A stretch of DNA of 41,142 nt from an uncultured Pelagibacteraceae bacterium (lineage in GTDB: Bacteria; Pseudomonadota; Alphaproteobacteria; Pelagibacterales; Pelagibacteraceae). Position numbers and translations under genes: made by a program. How positions within the stretch are numbered: position 1 is the first letter of the stretch; each line of letters starts with the position of its first letter. Shown one piece after another: positions 1 to 7,248 of this stretch. Location of the stretch: contig CACGCL010000010.1 of assembly GCA_902571525.1 (NCBI GenBank), positions 1 to 41,142 of the forward strand, in the 5' to 3' direction. The notes beneath the pieces are model-generated. The model searched no databases. It saw only the letters and a program-made list of their open reading frames with translations, and was not told the origin of the DNA.

Positions 1-292
1 TTACCTCTGGTCCGAGAATATCTAAATCTTCAAATAATCGATCATCTAATAATTCTGAAATATCATTTACTAAATTTAAATCTGACTTGTTTGTTAAATC
101 TGATAACTCTATTTTTAATTCTTCACAAACCTTTAAAAGCAGGTCTCCATCTATTTTTCTTTTACCGTTTTCAATTAAATTTAAGTAACTTGGTGATATA
201 CCAAGTTGCTCTGCAAGTTTATTTGCTTGAAGCCCAAGTTGTCTTCTAAAAGACTTGATTTTTGGCCCTATTTTAAGCTCTAATTGACTCAT
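1..292 (-). CDS. ScfR/RamB-like XRE-family transcriptional regulator, N-terminal part (truncated by window edge)
   Basis: The reverse strand from an ATG at 292 reads into an XRE helix-turn-helix: residues about 8-60 hold the pattern LGLQANKLAEQLGISPSYLN followed by LIENGKRKI. Only 97 residues are inside the window; the reading frame is open at base 1. Family knowledge: long XRE proteins of the ScfR type (RamB, PccR, MccR) carry a C-terminal short-chain acyl-CoA-sensing region and control glyoxylate-cycle or propionate genes. Divergence from aceA and the shared operator-like repeats make that subfamily likely, but the diagnostic C-terminal domain is outside the window, so the subfamily is inferred from context. 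Confidence 0.75.
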   Translation of the reverse strand, partial: MSQLELKIGPKIKSFRRQLGLQANKLAEQLGISPSYLNLIENGKRKIDGDLLLKVCEELKIELSDLTNKSDLNLVNDISELLDDRLFEDLDILGPEV

Positions 293-301
293 AATTTTCT
301 A

Positions 302-318
302 TTTGTAAACTTTGTAAA
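302..318. promoter_or_regulatory. Operator-like direct repeat TTTGTAAA-C-TTTGTAAA
   Basis: Two copies of TTTGTAAA (302-309 and 311-318) are separated by one C, just upstream of the regulator gene. An inverted, degenerate partner TTTACAAC follows at 325-332. The motif resembles the TTTGCAAA-type sites known for RamB and PccR (established for those families), with T in place of C. It is probably an autoregulatory site. Confidence 0.55.
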
Positions 319-361
319 TAATTATTTACAACAAATTTCCTTATTTTACAAGCTTTTTCAA

Positions 362-367
362 TATAAT
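362..367 (+). promoter_or_regulatory. Candidate -10 box (TATAAT) for the small ORF and aceA
   Basis: A perfect TATAAT lies between the two TTTGTAAA clusters. No convincing -35 is seen at normal spacing. Transcription would begin near 374, so the second repeat cluster would cover the start site and early transcript, a repressor-like placement. Confidence 0.4.
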
Positions 368-374
368 ACTGGCT

Positions 375-405
375 ATTGTAAACTTTGTAAATTATAAAGT
401 TTACA
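375..405. promoter_or_regulatory. Second operator-like cluster, with direct and inverted TTTGTAAA-type repeats
   Basis: ATTGTAAA (375-382), C, TTTGTAAA (384-391) repeats the 302-318 element almost exactly. AAAGTTTACA (396-405) is an inverted copy of the TGTAAACTTT core. The cluster sits directly against the ATG at 405. The same long motif occurring twice in the regulator/aceA gap is strong internal evidence for a binding site; the identity of the protein that binds is inferred. Confidence 0.6.
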
Positions 406-569
406 TGAACAATAAAAACAAGATCAAAAACCAAGTAAATAAGACTTTAAATTTCAACGAAGAGTCTCAAAATCACTCGAATAGCTCAGGCATTTATTTA
501 AGAGATGATCACTGTGATTGGGGTTCAAGCGGAATGAATGAATTTACTAACGAGTATAATAGTAACTAA
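405..569 (+). CDS. Small ORF (54 aa) between ScfR-like regulator and aceA, unknown function
   Basis: ATG at 405, stop TAA at 567-569, then 40 bases to aceA. The product is hydrophilic, Asn-rich (roughly a fifth of the residues), with a basic N-terminal third and an acidic C-terminal half containing RDDHCDWGSSG. No membrane segment or signal peptide. There is no Shine-Dalgarno; the start abuts the operator-like repeat. I do not recognise a family. It could be a real small protein co-regulated with isocitrate lyase, a leader peptide, or a chance ORF. The non-repetitive, non-hydrophobic composition with Trp, His and Cys argues mildly for a real gene. Confidence 0.45.
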   Translation: MNNKNKIKNQVNKTLNFNEESQNHSNSSGIYLRDDHCDWGSSGMNEFTNEYNSN

Positions 570-609
570 TTTCTAAAGTCTTAAATTATTAATTGTTTCA
601 AAGGAAAAC

Positions 610-1887
610 ATGAGCTCCGAATCTAAGATATCATACGACCTAAAGAGATTTGCAGGAGTAAAAAGAGATTACACTCCAGAAGATGTAGAAAGATTAAGAG
701 GTTCTATAAAAATAGAATACTCGATGTGTAAACATCAATCCCAAAAATTATGGAGATTATTAAATACCGAACCATATGTTAATACATTAGGATCTTTATC
801 TGGAAATCACGCAGTTCAGCATGCAAAAGCAGGTCTTAAGGCGATTTATTTAAGTGGCTGGCAAGTAGCAGCGGATGCAAACAGTGCTGGGGAGATGTAT
901 CCTGATCAATCTTTATATCCATACGATAGTGCGCCTAAACTAGTAGAGTCAATGAATAATGCATTAATGAGAGCTGATCAAATACAGCATATGGAAATTA
1001 AAAATGAAGAAATGAAATCAAAGGATAGGGTTGATTATATGTTGCCAATAATTGCTGATGGAGAAGCAGGTTTTGGTGGACCTCTAAATGTTTTTGAATT
1101 AGCAAAAAAATTTATTAAAGCAGGAGCTGCTGGAGTTCATTTTGAAGATCAGCTAGCTAGTGAAAAAAAATGTGGCCACATGGGTGGAAAAGTTTTAGTT
1201 CCAACTGGCACAATGATTAAAAATTTAAAAGCGGCTAGGTTAGCTGCGGATATAGCCGACGTACCTTTAATTATTTTAGCAAGAACAGACGCTAACGCAG
1301 CAAAATTAATTACAAATGATCATGATGAAAATGATAAACCTTTTCTAACTGGTGAGAGATCGCCCGAAGGATTTTATTACGTAAAACATGGAATTGATCA
1401 AGCAATATCAAGAGGTCTCGCTTATGCACCATACTCTGATTTAATATGGTGTGAGACTGCTACGCCAAATTTAGAGGAAGCAAAAAAATTTGCAGATGCA
1501 ATACATGATAAGTTCCCAGGTAAACTACTGGCTTATAATTGTTCTCCATCATTTAATTGGAAAAAACATTTATCAGACTCTGAGATCGCAACGTTTCAAC
1601 AAAAAATAAGTGCAATGGGTTATAAATTTCAGTTTATTACACTTGCAGGTTTTCATACACAGAATATTGCGATTTTTGAATTAGCTGAAAAATATAAAAA
1701 AGAGGGTATGACTGCTTATTCAAGAATACAACAACAAGAATTTGCAAGAGAAAAAGATGGTTATACTAGCGTAAAACATCAAAGAGAAGTTGGAACGTCT
1801 TACTTTGATGCTGTATCTAATACGATTAGCGGGGGAAAAAGTTCTACAACTGCTATGGAAGGCTCTACAGAAAAAGAGCAATTTTAA
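610..1887 (+). CDS. aceA: Isocitrate lyase
   Basis: Cleaves isocitrate to glyoxylate and succinate, the first step of the glyoxylate bypass, in the cytoplasm. The 425-residue protein carries the catalytic KKCGH signature at 186-190, followed by MGGKVLVPT, and the conserved [20 protein letters not shown] and NCSPSFNW blocks. Length is normal for bacterial AceA. ATG at 610 is preceded by AAGGA (600-604), a good ribosome-binding site. Malate synthase is not in the window. Regulation is likely through the divergent ScfR-like regulator and the TTTGTAAA clusters, which fits acetate or short acyl-CoA control. The downstream gene has its own riboswitch and is separately regulated. Confidence 0.97.
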   Translation: MSSESKISYDLKRFAGVKRDYTPEDVERLRGSIKIEYSMCKHQSQKLWRLLNTEPYVNTLGSLSGNHAVQHAKAGLKAIYLSGWQVAADANSAGEMYPDQSLYPYDSAPKLVESMNNALMRADQIQHMEIKNEEMKSKDRVDYMLPIIADGEAGFGGPLNVFELAKKFIKAGAAGVHFEDQLASEKKCGHMGGKVLVPTGTMIKNLKAARLAADIADVPLIILARTDANAAKLITNDHDENDKPFLTGERSPEGFYYVKHGIDQAISRGLAYAPYSDLIWCETATPNLEEAKKFADAIHDKFPGKLLAYNCSPSFNWKKHLSDSEIATFQQKISAMGYKFQFITLAGFHTQNIAIFELAEKYKKEGMTAYSRIQQQEFAREKDGYTSVKHQREVGTSYFDAVSNTISGGKSSTTAMEGSTEKEQF

Positions 1888-1929
1888 TATTATTTATTTA
1901 CAATCTAAAAATATTTATATATTTTAAAT

Positions 1930-1992
1930 ACGGGGTGCTAATAAGGCTGAGAAATACCCAATGAACCTGTCCGGTAATTCAGAAAGGGAAGC
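1930..1992 (+). ncRNA. TPP (THI-element) riboswitch, compact form
   Basis: The conserved blocks occur in order: GGGGTGC (1932-1938), GGCTGAGA (1945-1952), ATACCC (1954-1959), GAACCTG (1963-1969) and AGGGAAG (1985-1991). GGGGT/ATACCC form P2. P3 is minimal (GC/GC around a short loop) and P5 is shorter than in E. coli thiM. The aptamer ends one base before the TTG start of the symporter, so its 3' strand doubles as the ribosome-binding region. TPP binding would therefore block translation directly. Confidence 0.93.
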
Positions 1993-3423
1993 TTGGAACA
2001 AATTAATATTTTAAATCAATCATCTGCAGTTTTAATTACTTTATTTATCAGTTCTGCTTTTGTTATTATTGGTATAATTCACTCAAAAAAATATCAAGGA
2101 TTGCAGAATTATCTAGTTGCAAATAGATCCGTGGGCACATTTTCATTAACAACGAGCCTAGTAGCCTCAGCTTTAGGTGCTTGGATTTTGTTTGGACCAG
2201 CTTCAGCAGCTACATGGGGAGGGATAGGTGCGGTGATAGGTTATTCTTTAGGGACTGCTTTTCCTCTTTTCGTACTAATATACTTGGGTCAAATTTTTAG
2301 AAATAAGTACCCTAAAGCCAGATCATTAATAGAGGTGATACGTTTAAGATTTGGATCAAAATTATTCAAATTAATACTATTTTTATCGATTTTTTACATG
2401 ACCATTTTTTTAATTGCAGAAGTTACTGCAGTATCGATATTGATCAATTATATTTCCGGAACAGATTTATGGATTACAGCATTCATAGTAATCCTAAGTT
2501 CACTTTTATACACCTTATATGGCGGTTTAAGAGCTTCTATATTTACAGATAATATACAGTTTATTTTCTTTATATTACTTTTGATTATTTCCTTCTCGTT
2601 CTTGATTACATTCAACACAAATAACTTTAACATGGAATTTATAAAATTAAATAAACCAAATTTAATTAGCTTTGATTATCTTCCTAATTTCACTGCTGGG
2701 CTGACTTTTTTTATAGCAGTTGCGGCTACAAATCTTTTTCACCAAGGTAATTGGCAAAGAGTATATGCTGCAAAAAATAATAAAGTCTTACGTAATAGTT
2801 TAATATTATCGTTCCTTATAATAATCCCAGTTGTGTTTATAATGGGATTTACTGGTTTAATTGCTGTCTCGGAAAAATCAAATCTTGTTCCTGATTTAGC
2901 TTTCTTTTCCTTATTATTAAAAGAAAATGCAATAACACTATCTATAATAGTAATTTTTTTAGCAATTTCTTTAACAGTCAGTAGTATAGACACACTAATT
3001 AATGCTATATCAAGTTTAATAATCATTGATGGAAATAAGATTATTAAATATCGAGGTGATTATATAAAATTGTCTAAACAAATAATTATTTTAATTTCTT
3101 TAATCTCTTTTTATATAGCTTCAAAAGGTTTAAGTATTTTATATTTATTTTTATTAGCAGATCTATTTTGTTGTGCAGCTGTACTAAGTATTTTTTATAG
3201 TTTTTACTCTAAATCTTTAACTGAAAAAACTGCTTATGTTTCAATAATAATTGGATTAATTGGTGGAATACTGTTATTTCCAAGTCCTGACTTTTCAAAA
3301 AGTATATTAGTAGGTTTCATAATACCTGTAAGTTATTTTCCTGAATTTGTCACACAATCTCTTTTATTTCTATCATTTATAGCGGCAACATTACTTCCAA
3401 TTATGACTTGGAAAGTAAAGTAA
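1993..3423 (+). CDS. thiV: Sodium:solute symporter family transporter, ThiV-like (thiamin precursor uptake)
   Basis: A 476-residue integral membrane protein with about 12-13 hydrophobic segments and SSS-family features: GLQNYLVANRSVG near the N terminus and LSLTVSSIDTLINA around TM8. The start is a TTG at 1993, directly behind the riboswitch; no ATG exists before the first membrane segments and AGGG at 1985-1988 serves as a close SD. Known: in Pelagibacter a TPP-riboswitch-controlled SSS symporter was named ThiV and proposed to import the pyrimidine precursor HMP. Substrate here is inferred from the riboswitch plus family; it could import thiamin or another precursor. Confidence 0.85.
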   Translation: MEQINILNQSSAVLITLFISSAFVIIGIIHSKKYQGLQNYLVANRSVGTFSLTTSLVASALGAWILFGPASAATWGGIGAVIGYSLGTAFPLFVLIYLGQIFRNKYPKARSLIEVIRLRFGSKLFKLILFLSIFYMTIFLIAEVTAVSILINYISGTDLWITAFIVILSSLLYTLYGGLRASIFTDNIQFIFFILLLIISFSFLITFNTNNFNMEFIKLNKPNLISFDYLPNFTAGLTFFIAVAATNLFHQGNWQRVYAAKNNKVLRNSLILSFLIIIPVVFIMGFTGLIAVSEKSNLVPDLAFFSLLLKENAITLSIIVIFLAISLTVSSIDTLINAISSLIIIDGNKIIKYRGDYIKLSKQIIILISLISFYIASKGLSILYLFLLADLFCCAAVLSIFYSFYSKSLTEKTAYVSIIIGLIGGILLFPSPDFSKSILVGFIIPVSYFPEFVTQSLLFLSFIAATLLPIMTWKVK

Positions 3424-3441
3424 ATACACTATTATACAAGA

Positions 3442-4551
3442 ATGTTTGAATTTGTTTTACCATTCATGATATTAATTATCGTAGTAGTCTTCGTTCATGA
3501 ATATGGACATTACTATTTTGCACGAAGATATGGCGTTGGAGTAACAGATTTTTCTATAGGTTTTGGAAAAGAGTTGTTTGGGTGGAATGATAAATCTGGA
3601 ACACGATGGAAAATATGTTTAATACCTCTAGGCGGCTACGTAAAATTTTTTGGAGATAGAAATGTATTTTCTCAGTCAGACCGTGATGAAATTTTAAAAA
3701 AATACAAAGAAGAGGATAGAAAAAAACTTTTTACTTTAAAACCTCTGTACCAAAGATCTTTAATTGTTTTTGGTGGGCCTTTGGCTAATTTCATTCTAGC
3801 AGTAGTAATTTTTTTAATGATTAATATGTTTGCTGGTAAGGATTTTACGCCAGCCATGATAGATGAGGTTAAAAAAGATAGTCCGGCCTATATTGCGGGT
3901 TTAAAGAAAAATGACGTAATTTTATCAATAGATAACAATGATGTAAAAAGTATTTTGGACGTTTCAAAATACATTACTCTATCCACTTCGGAATTTATTG
4001 ATTTTGAAGTTTCAAGATATGATCAAAAAATTTTAGTCAAAGTTAAACCAGATTTTATAGACTCTGAAGATAGTCTAGGTAATAAAGTTAAAAAAAGAAT
4101 GATTGGAATTACTTTGTTGCCCTACAATAATAACGTTAATCATAAAAAGCTTGGACCAATTAAAGCAATGTATTATTCACTGACAGAGGTTTATTTTGTT
4201 ACTACCTCAACATTAAAGTATCTTGGCACTATAATTACAGGAAAAGGTGATAGTTCGCAGCTAGGTGGACCAATAAGAATTGCTAAAATTTCTGGTCAGG
4301 TTGCGGAATTTGGTATTATTCCTTTTTTAAGCATGATGGCTTATATATCTATAAGTCTTGGTTTAATTAATTTATTTCCAATACCCTTACTTGATGGGGG
4401 CCACTTAATGTTTTACGGAATAGAAAAAATCCTTGGAAGACCTTTAAGCGAAAAAACCCAAGAAGGCTTTTTTCGAATCGGAATGTTTTTATTGTTAAGT
4501 TTAATGTTTTTTGCGACTTACAATGATCTCAAAGATTTAGGCTTATTTTAA
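3442..4551 (+). CDS. rseP: RIP zinc metalloprotease RseP (site-2 protease family)
   Basis: Inner-membrane protease that cuts substrates within the bilayer, classically anti-sigma factors. The zinc motif HEYGH is at residues 19-23 in the first membrane helix; a PDZ domain spans about 125-205 (SPAYIAGLKKNDVILSID); the second metal site LLDGGH is near 315-320; a hydrophobic segment closes the protein. At 369 aa it is the size of single-PDZ alphaproteobacterial homologues. ATG at 3442 lies 18 bases after thiV. The usual neighbours (dxr upstream, bamA downstream) are absent; HU follows after a terminator-like hairpin. Confidence 0.95.
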   Translation: MFEFVLPFMILIIVVVFVHEYGHYYFARRYGVGVTDFSIGFGKELFGWNDKSGTRWKICLIPLGGYVKFFGDRNVFSQSDRDEILKKYKEEDRKKLFTLKPLYQRSLIVFGGPLANFILAVVIFLMINMFAGKDFTPAMIDEVKKDSPAYIAGLKKNDVILSIDNNDVKSILDVSKYITLSTSEFIDFEVSRYDQKILVKVKPDFIDSEDSLGNKVKKRMIGITLLPYNNNVNHKKLGPIKAMYYSLTEVYFVTTSTLKYLGTIITGKGDSSQLGGPIRIAKISGQVAEFGIIPFLSMMAYISISLGLINLFPIPLLDGGHLMFYGIEKILGRPLSEKTQEGFFRIGMFLLLSLMFFATYNDLKDLGLF

Positions 4552-4553
4552 AG

Positions 4554-4597
4554 GGTTTTTTTAACCTTAAAAAAACCAATAAAATCAACGTTTTTTT
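4554..4597 (+). terminator. Terminator-like hairpin after rseP
   Basis: GGTTTTTTTAA (4554-4564) and its perfect inverse TTAAAAAAACC (4567-4577) are separated by two bases, giving an A/T-rich stem. A T run follows at 4591-4597, somewhat distant, so termination efficiency is uncertain. Confidence 0.55.
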
Positions 4598-4661
4598 AAA
4601 ACTATATATTGTGTTTAAAACCAGATTAAACACTAAAAAAAAGCTTGATTTATAAAGGATT

Positions 4662-4688
4662 TTGACAAGTATGGAAATAACCTAATAC
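4662..4688 (+). promoter_or_regulatory. Candidate promoter for HU gene
   Basis: TTGACA (4662-4667) and TAATAC (4683-4688) are 15 bases apart, shorter than the optimum. The implied start site would be within a few bases of the ATG at 4699, yet a GGAG ribosome-binding motif (4690-4693) lies in the same place, so the -10 assignment is doubtful. Confidence 0.3.
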
Positions 4689-4698
4689 CGGAGCTAAA

Positions 4699-4974
4699 AT
4701 GAACAAAAAACAACTAGTCGCTAAATTAGCTGGATCTTTAAATCAAAGTAAAGCTGATGCTGAGCGAACATTCGATACCATAACAAACACTATTTTAGAT
4801 GCTTTAAAAAACGACGATTCTGTTAAAATAGCAGGTTTTGGTACCTATAAAGTTGCTAAAAGAAAAGCAAGAATTGGTCGAAATCCAAGAACCGGAGAAC
4901 AAATCCAAATCGCTGCTTCTCAAAAGGTAAAATTTTTACCCGCAAAAGCACTTAAAGAAATATTCAATAAATAA
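4699..4974 (+). CDS. hup: HU-family nucleoid DNA-binding protein
   Basis: A 91-residue HU: N-terminal helical dimerisation region (MNKKQLVAKLAG) and the DNA-binding arm core GRNPRTGEQIQIAASQKVKF at about 62-81, ending in KALKEIF. It bends and compacts DNA as a dimer. Length and motifs are textbook. GGAG six bases before the ATG provides an SD. A strong hairpin follows directly, so it is monocistronic. HU and IHF are close relatives; the lack of IHF-specific features favours HU. Confidence 0.95.
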   Translation: MNKKQLVAKLAGSLNQSKADAERTFDTITNTILDALKNDDSVKIAGFGTYKVAKRKARIGRNPRTGEQIQIAASQKVKFLPAKALKEIFNK

Positions 4975-4985
4975 ATATTTCCTCT

Positions 4986-5024
4986 AAACAGCCTTTATTA
5001 ATTAAAAGTTAATAAAGGCTGTTT
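4986..5024 (+). terminator. Strong hairpin terminator after HU gene
   Basis: AAACAGCCTTTATTAA (4986-5001) pairs perfectly with TTAATAAAGGCTGTTT (5009-5024) around a 7-base loop: a 16-bp uninterrupted stem 12 bases after the stop codon, ending in TTT. Confidence 0.85.
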
Positions 5025-5116
5025 CTACATGCAATTTATGCATACCTATTAAATAGAGTTAGCAATAGTTATTGCCTTACAAAAATTTATAAAGAGCTTT
5101 CTAAAAGGGAGGAATA

Positions 5117-6418
5117 ATGAAAAAACTATTTAATAAACTGTTAGGTTCAGTGGTAGGCTTTACATTCTTACTAAACATGACCAGTGTTGGTTATGCTGAA
5201 ACAACAGTATCCGCTGAAGTCGGATTTATTTTTAATACTTTTCTATTTTTAGTTTGTGGATTCTTAGTCATGTTTATGGCTGCAGGTTTTGCAATGCTAG
5301 AAGCAGGAAGTGTAACTTCAAAAAGCGTATCAGTAATTTGTGCTAAAAACATAGGATTATTTTCAATTGCCGGAATGATGTTCTGGTTGTTTGGTTATAA
5401 TCTAGCATATGGAATTTCAGAAGGTGGTTACATTGGTAAATTTTTACCATGGTCAGATTCAAGTGCTGTAGACACAGGTTATTCAGATGGTTCTGACTGG
5501 TACTTCCAGATGGTATTCTGTGCAACAACAGTATCAATTGTTTCTGGTACACTAGCTGAAAGAATTAAATTGTGGCCATTCTTTTTATTTGCTGCAATTT
5601 TATCAGGAATTATTTATCCAATCGTAATGGGTTGGCAGTGGGGTGGAGGCTGGTTGGCAGCTGCAGGATTTTCAGATTTTGCGGGTTCAACTTTAGTACA
5701 CTCAACTGGTGGTGCAGCAGCGTTAGCTGGCGCAATGTTGCTTGGTCCTAGACTAGGAAGATTTACTAAAAAAGGCGATCCTGCTCCAATGAAACCATTC
5801 GCAGCCTCATCAATTCCGTTAATCACATTAGGAGTATTTGTACTATGGTTAGGTTGGTTCGGATTTAATGGTGGTTCACAATTAGCAATGGGTACAGCAG
5901 ATGATGCAATTGCAGTATCAACTATATTTATGAATACATTTTTAGCAGGTGCTGGCGGAGTTATGGCGGCAGCTACAATAACAAGATTACATTTTGGTAA
6001 AACAGATGTTATCCAGATGTTAAACGGATGTATTGGTGGTTTAGTTGCTATTACCGCAGAACCATTAATGCCATCACCATTTGCAGCAATATTAATTGGT
6101 GCCGTTGGTGGTATAATAGTTGTTTATGGAACAAAACTACTTTTCGCATTGAAAATTGACGATGTTGTCGGCGCTATTCCAGCTCACATGTTTGCTGGTA
6201 TATGGGGCACAATAGCAGTTCCATTAACAAATCCAGATACAAGCTTTGGAGCTCAGTTACTTGGAATAATATCAGTTAATGCTTTTGTTTTTGTGGTTGC
6301 TTACATTGTTTGGGCAATAATGAAGAGCACAATTGGTATTAGATTAAGTAAAGAAGCTGAACTTAAAGGAACAGACGTCGTTGAAACTGGCGTAATTGGT
6401 TACGCTATACGAGATTAA
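5117..6418 (+). CDS. amtB: Ammonium transporter AmtB
   Basis: Trimeric inner-membrane ammonium channel. A signal-peptide-like segment (about residues 1-27, ending GYA) precedes the Amt domain, as in several proteobacterial AmtB proteins. Seen motifs: AAGFAMLEAGSV, GTLAERIKLWPF, the first pore histidine in DFAGSTLVHSTGGAAALAGA, and the second in PAHMFAGIWGT. Length 433 is normal; about 11 membrane helices remain after signal removal. The SD AGGGAGG (5106-5112) is unusually strong for this genome. No glnK/PII gene is adjacent, although the glnK-amtB pair is usual. A GNRA-loop terminator follows. Confidence 0.96.
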   Translation: MKKLFNKLLGSVVGFTFLLNMTSVGYAETTVSAEVGFIFNTFLFLVCGFLVMFMAAGFAMLEAGSVTSKSVSVICAKNIGLFSIAGMMFWLFGYNLAYGISEGGYIGKFLPWSDSSAVDTGYSDGSDWYFQMVFCATTVSIVSGTLAERIKLWPFFLFAAILSGIIYPIVMGWQWGGGWLAAAGFSDFAGSTLVHSTGGAAALAGAMLLGPRLGRFTKKGDPAPMKPFAASSIPLITLGVFVLWLGWFGFNGGSQLAMGTADDAIAVSTIFMNTFLAGAGGVMAAATITRLHFGKTDVIQMLNGCIGGLVAITAEPLMPSPFAAILIGAVGGIIVVYGTKLLFALKIDDVVGAIPAHMFAGIWGTIAVPLTNPDTSFGAQLLGIISVNAFVFVVAYIVWAIMKSTIGIRLSKEAELKGTDVVETGVIGYAIRD

Positions 6419-6450
6419 GCATCTCTCCCTCTTTGGTTTGACGTTTAATT

Positions 6451-6480
6451 AAGGCCTCCTAGAAATAGGAGGCCTTTTTT
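6451..6480. terminator. Rho-independent terminator, amtB (probably bidirectional)
   Basis: AAGGCCTCCTA (6451-6461), GAAA tetraloop, TAGGAGGCCTT (6466-6476) and a T run to 6480. The convergent peroxiredoxin gene ends at 6479, so the same stem could end both transcripts. Confidence 0.92.
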
Positions 6481-6940
6481 ATTTTACTTTAGACTTAAAG
6501 TCTTTAATGAAATTATAAATTTCTTCAGCATGACCTTTAACTCTTATATTTCGCCACTCTTTTAAAATATTATTGTTTTCAATAAGAAAGGTGCTTCTTA
6601 TTAAACCCATGAATTCTTTGCCCATAAATTTTTTTTTACCCCAAACTTTAAATTGTTTAATAACACTTTTATTTTCATCAGACAAAAGGTCGAATTTAAC
6701 ACAGTGTTTTTTCTTAAATTTTAGATGACTTTCTATATTATCTTTAGAAATACCAAATATTTCACATCCAAGTTTTTTTAATTTATTATAATAAGAGTTA
6801 AAATCTCTAGTCTCAAGCGTGCATCCTGGAGTGTCATCTTTTGGGTAAAAATACAAAATAACATATTTTGACTTTATTTTTTCAAACTCAACAATTTTTT
6901 TGGATGTAGATAACAATTTAAAATTTCTTACTTTTTTCAT
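6479..6940 (-). CDS. bcp: Thioredoxin-dependent peroxiredoxin, Bcp/PrxQ type
   Basis: Cytoplasmic peroxidase reducing H2O2 and organic peroxides. The peroxidatic site is PKDDTPGCT with Cys40; the FGIS and LLSDE blocks are typical of PrxQ. Length 153 is standard. The resolving Cys five residues later in E. coli Bcp is Arg45 here. Cys59 and Cys80 remain; Cys80 lies near but not at the alternative helix-3 position of some PrxQ proteins. It may therefore be a 1-Cys or unusual 2-Cys enzyme. Last gene of a three-gene minus-strand operon; its ATG overlaps the cutA stop by 4 bases. Confidence 0.9.
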   Translation of the reverse strand: MKKVRNFKLLSTSKKIVEFEKIKSKYVILYFYPKDDTPGCTLETRDFNSYYNKLKKLGCEIFGISKDNIESHLKFKKKHCVKFDLLSDENKSVIKQFKVWGKKKFMGKEFMGLIRSTFLIENNNILKEWRNIRVKGHAEEIYNFIKDFKSKVK

Positions 6941-7248
6941 TTAACACTTTTGTTTATCCATTTTAAAAATTCATTGTTACCAGATGAAATTTTTGAAAAA
7001 ACAATACATGGAATATCGTAAGAGTGTATTTTTTTTACCTCAGAAATTACTTTAAGTTGATTTTTTTGTAAGGTTTTACCCATTATAACTGTCTCATTTG
7101 AATTATTAACCTTATTTTTCCATAAAAAAAAAGATTGAATATTATTAAAAATATTTGCGCAGGCTACTAATTTTTTCTTAACTAAAATAGTGACGATTTT
7201 TTTTGCTTCTCTTTTATTTTTGGCAGTAATATAAAAAAAAAATTGCAC
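6937..7248 (-). CDS. cutA: CutA1-like divalent-cation tolerance protein
   Basis: A 103-residue protein matching the CutA fold pattern: VACANIFNNIQSFFLWKNKV, an ETVIMGKT strand, then HSYDIPCIVF and GNNEFLKWI near the end. CutA forms very stable trimers and has been linked to copper tolerance, though its biochemical role is unsettled. The start overlaps the stop of the upstream glycosyltransferase-like gene by one base and the gene overlaps bcp by 4 bases, so the three are translated as one unit. Confidence 0.88.
   Translation of the reverse strand: MQFFFYITAKNKREAKKIVTILVKKKLVACANIFNNIQSFFLWKNKVNNSNETVIMGKTLQKNQLKVISEVKKIHSYDIPCIVFSKISSGNNEFLKWINKSVK

Noticed and set aside
4662..4688. Confident sigma-70 promoter for HU
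   Set aside because: Kept only as a weak candidate: 15-base spacing and conflict with the SD position.
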